64,000 bases of DNA, from the NCBI RefSeq assembly GCF_003762925.1, contig NZ_RJUK01000001.1:434001-498000 (forward strand), given 5' to 3'. This document shows positions 62,872 through 64,000 of this stretch, one piece after another (the stretch's first letter is position 1; each line of letters starts with the position of its first letter). This stretch comes from Marinimicrobium koreense. GTDB lineage: Bacteria > Pseudomonadota > Gammaproteobacteria > Pseudomonadales > Cellvibrionaceae. The position numbers were made by a program, and so were the translations under genes. A model generated the notes under the pieces. That model saw nothing but the letters and a program-made list of their open reading frames with translations. It searched no databases and was not told the DNA's origin.

Positions 62872-64000
62872 CTACTCCTCCACCCGACTGAGAATCTCCC
62901 CGGCCGCCACCCGCGTTCGGATCCGCTCCCCGGGCTTCACCTGCGCCGCATCCCGAATCACCTCACCGGCGTCGTTGTGCACGATGGCATAACCGCGCTC
63001 CAGCGTGTTCAGCGGACTCACCCCGTGCAACAATCGCCCGGCTTCGCTCAGTCGCTGGCGCTGCTGCTTCAAGGTCTGTTGCATCTGTCGGTTCAGCCGC
63101 TGGCGAAGCTGCTCGATGCGGGTTTGCCATTGGCGAAGTTGTGGCTCCGGCCGCTGCGCTTTCTGGCGGGCCGCGAGATTGTCCAGGCGCTGGCGTGCCT
63201 GCCCCAATCGCTGCTGCATGACGCGACGCAAACGCAGCTCCAGGCTGTCCAGACGCTGGCTTTGTTGCTGCAAACGCTCCCCGGGATGACGCAGGCGCTT
63301 GCTGAGATGTTGCAGATGTTGTTGCTCGGCCTGAAGGCGGCGACGCGTCAGTTGGGTCAGGCGCTGCTCGTAGCTGCGAAACCGGACTAACCATTCGCTG
63401 GCGTCGGGCACCACCAACTCCGCAGCAGCGGAGGGGGTCGGCGCGCGCAGGTCGGCGACAAAATCGGCGATGGTGACATCCACTTCGTGACCCACGGCGC
63501 TGATCACCGGTAGGTCGCTGGCGGCAATGGCCCTGGCCACCACTTCCTCGTTAAACGGCCACAGGTCCTCCAGAGAGCCACCACCCCGGCCCAGAATCAG
63601 TACATCAAACAGCCCCGATCGGTTAGCCAACGACAGGGCCTCAACAATCGCGGGAGCGGCCTCTTTGCCCTGCACGGGTACCGGCACCAGGGTGACCGGA
63701 ATGCTCGGGAAGCGGCGCTGCAGCACGGTGAGAATATCCCGTACCGCCGCGCCACTGGCCGAGGTGATCACGCCAATATGACGGGGCAGGGCGGGAATGG
63801 GCCGCTTGCGGGCCGGGTCGAACAGGCCCTCCTGCGCGAGCTTGTGTTTGAGTGCCTCAAAGGCCCGCTGCAGGGCGCCGGCGCCGGCCTCCTCCATGTG
63901 CTCGGCAATCAGCTGATAATCGCCGCGGTTCTCATACAGGCTGACCCGGGCCCGTAACAGTACCTGCTGGCCCTGCTGTGGATTGAAGCGCACCTGCTGG
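62872..64000 (-). CDS. xseA: Exodeoxyribonuclease VII large subunit, partial
   Basis: The gene runs off the right edge, so its N-terminal OB-fold is missing. What is present: [57 protein letters not shown] with [30 protein letters not shown], then a long Gln/Arg coiled coil (about 215-325) and the C-terminal [14 protein letters not shown]. With XseB it degrades single-stranded DNA. Confidence 0.96.
   Translation of the reverse strand, partial: QQVRFNPQQGQQVLLRARVSLYENRGDYQLIAEHMEEAGAGALQRAFEALKHKLAQEGLFDPARKRPIPALPRHIGVITSASGAAVRDILTVLQRRFPSIPVTLVPVPVQGKEAAPAIVEALSLANRSGLFDVLILGRGGGSLEDLWPFNEEVVARAIAASDLPVISAVGHEVDVTIADFVADLRAPTPSAAAELVVPDASEWLVRFRSYEQRLTQLTRRRLQAEQQHLQHLSKRLRHPGERLQQQSQRLDSLELRLRRVMQQRLGQARQRLDNLAARQKAQRPEPQLRQWQTRIEQLRQRLNRQMQQTLKQQRQRLSEAGRLLHGVSPLNTLERGYAIVHNDAGEVIRDAAQVKPGERIRTRVAAGEILSRVEE

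Overview
The window is one contiguous piece of a G+C-rich gammaproteobacterial chromosome. The backbone has the gammaproteobacterial order ndk-rlmN-pilW-rodZ-ispG-hisS-yfgM-bamB-der, queA-tgt-secD-secF, an IscR-headed Fe-S assembly cluster, thiO-thiS-thiG under a TPP riboswitch, and the ends of lptG (left edge) and xseA (right edge). The combination (SUF machinery led by iscR and iscS, type IV pilus gene pilW, many lipoproteins, short dispersed palindromes) suggests a marine Cellvibrionales-type bacterium. That placement is inference; no rRNA is present.

Region by region: 1-6.9 kb carries lptG, an RDD protein, a cyclase/FHA protein, a GDYXXLXY-DUF4401-DUF2157 membrane operon and a four-lipoprotein operon (CsgG-like, PEGA-like, DUF4810, DUF799). 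7.0-12.3 kb has an SbcD-like nuclease with a YhaN-like SMC ATPase, then an unrecognised coiled-coil membrane protein. 12.4-17.5 kb looks like one ECF sigma-factor regulon: an aromatic-free secreted protein, a beta-barrel, an S8 protease, and the sigma/anti-sigma pair. Three promoters there share the pattern GGAAT-N16/17-CGTT. 17.6-21.2 kb is a type VI effector module: a ketosynthase-like protein lacking the catalytic Cys, a Tle1-type phospholipase and a DUF2931 lipoprotein, behind a textbook CRP-type site.

21386-31345 is a roughly 10-kb integrative element in the 3' end of tRNA-Leu(CAA), bounded by 59-bp perfect direct repeats. It carries a tyrosine integrase, an AlpA-like regulator, a dense array of palindromes, an HUH rolling-circle initiator and, in opposite orientation, an A+T-rich cargo operon: a small membrane protein, a SIR2 protein, a HerA ATPase and a zinc-ribbon protein with a HEPN-like RNxxxH motif. 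SIR2-HerA is a known anti-phage pair. The four-gene arrangement is the best candidate here for an undescribed defence variant.

31.8-64 kb is mostly housekeeping: queuosine synthesis, SecDF (yajC is missing from its usual place), a PAS hybrid kinase, suhB, trmJ, the iscR-iscS-sufBCDS-sufA-sufT-sufE cluster with a strong IscR box, the ndk-to-der run, an AEC transporter, the thiamin operon and xseA. REP-like palindromes in three sequence variants fill most longer intergenic gaps.
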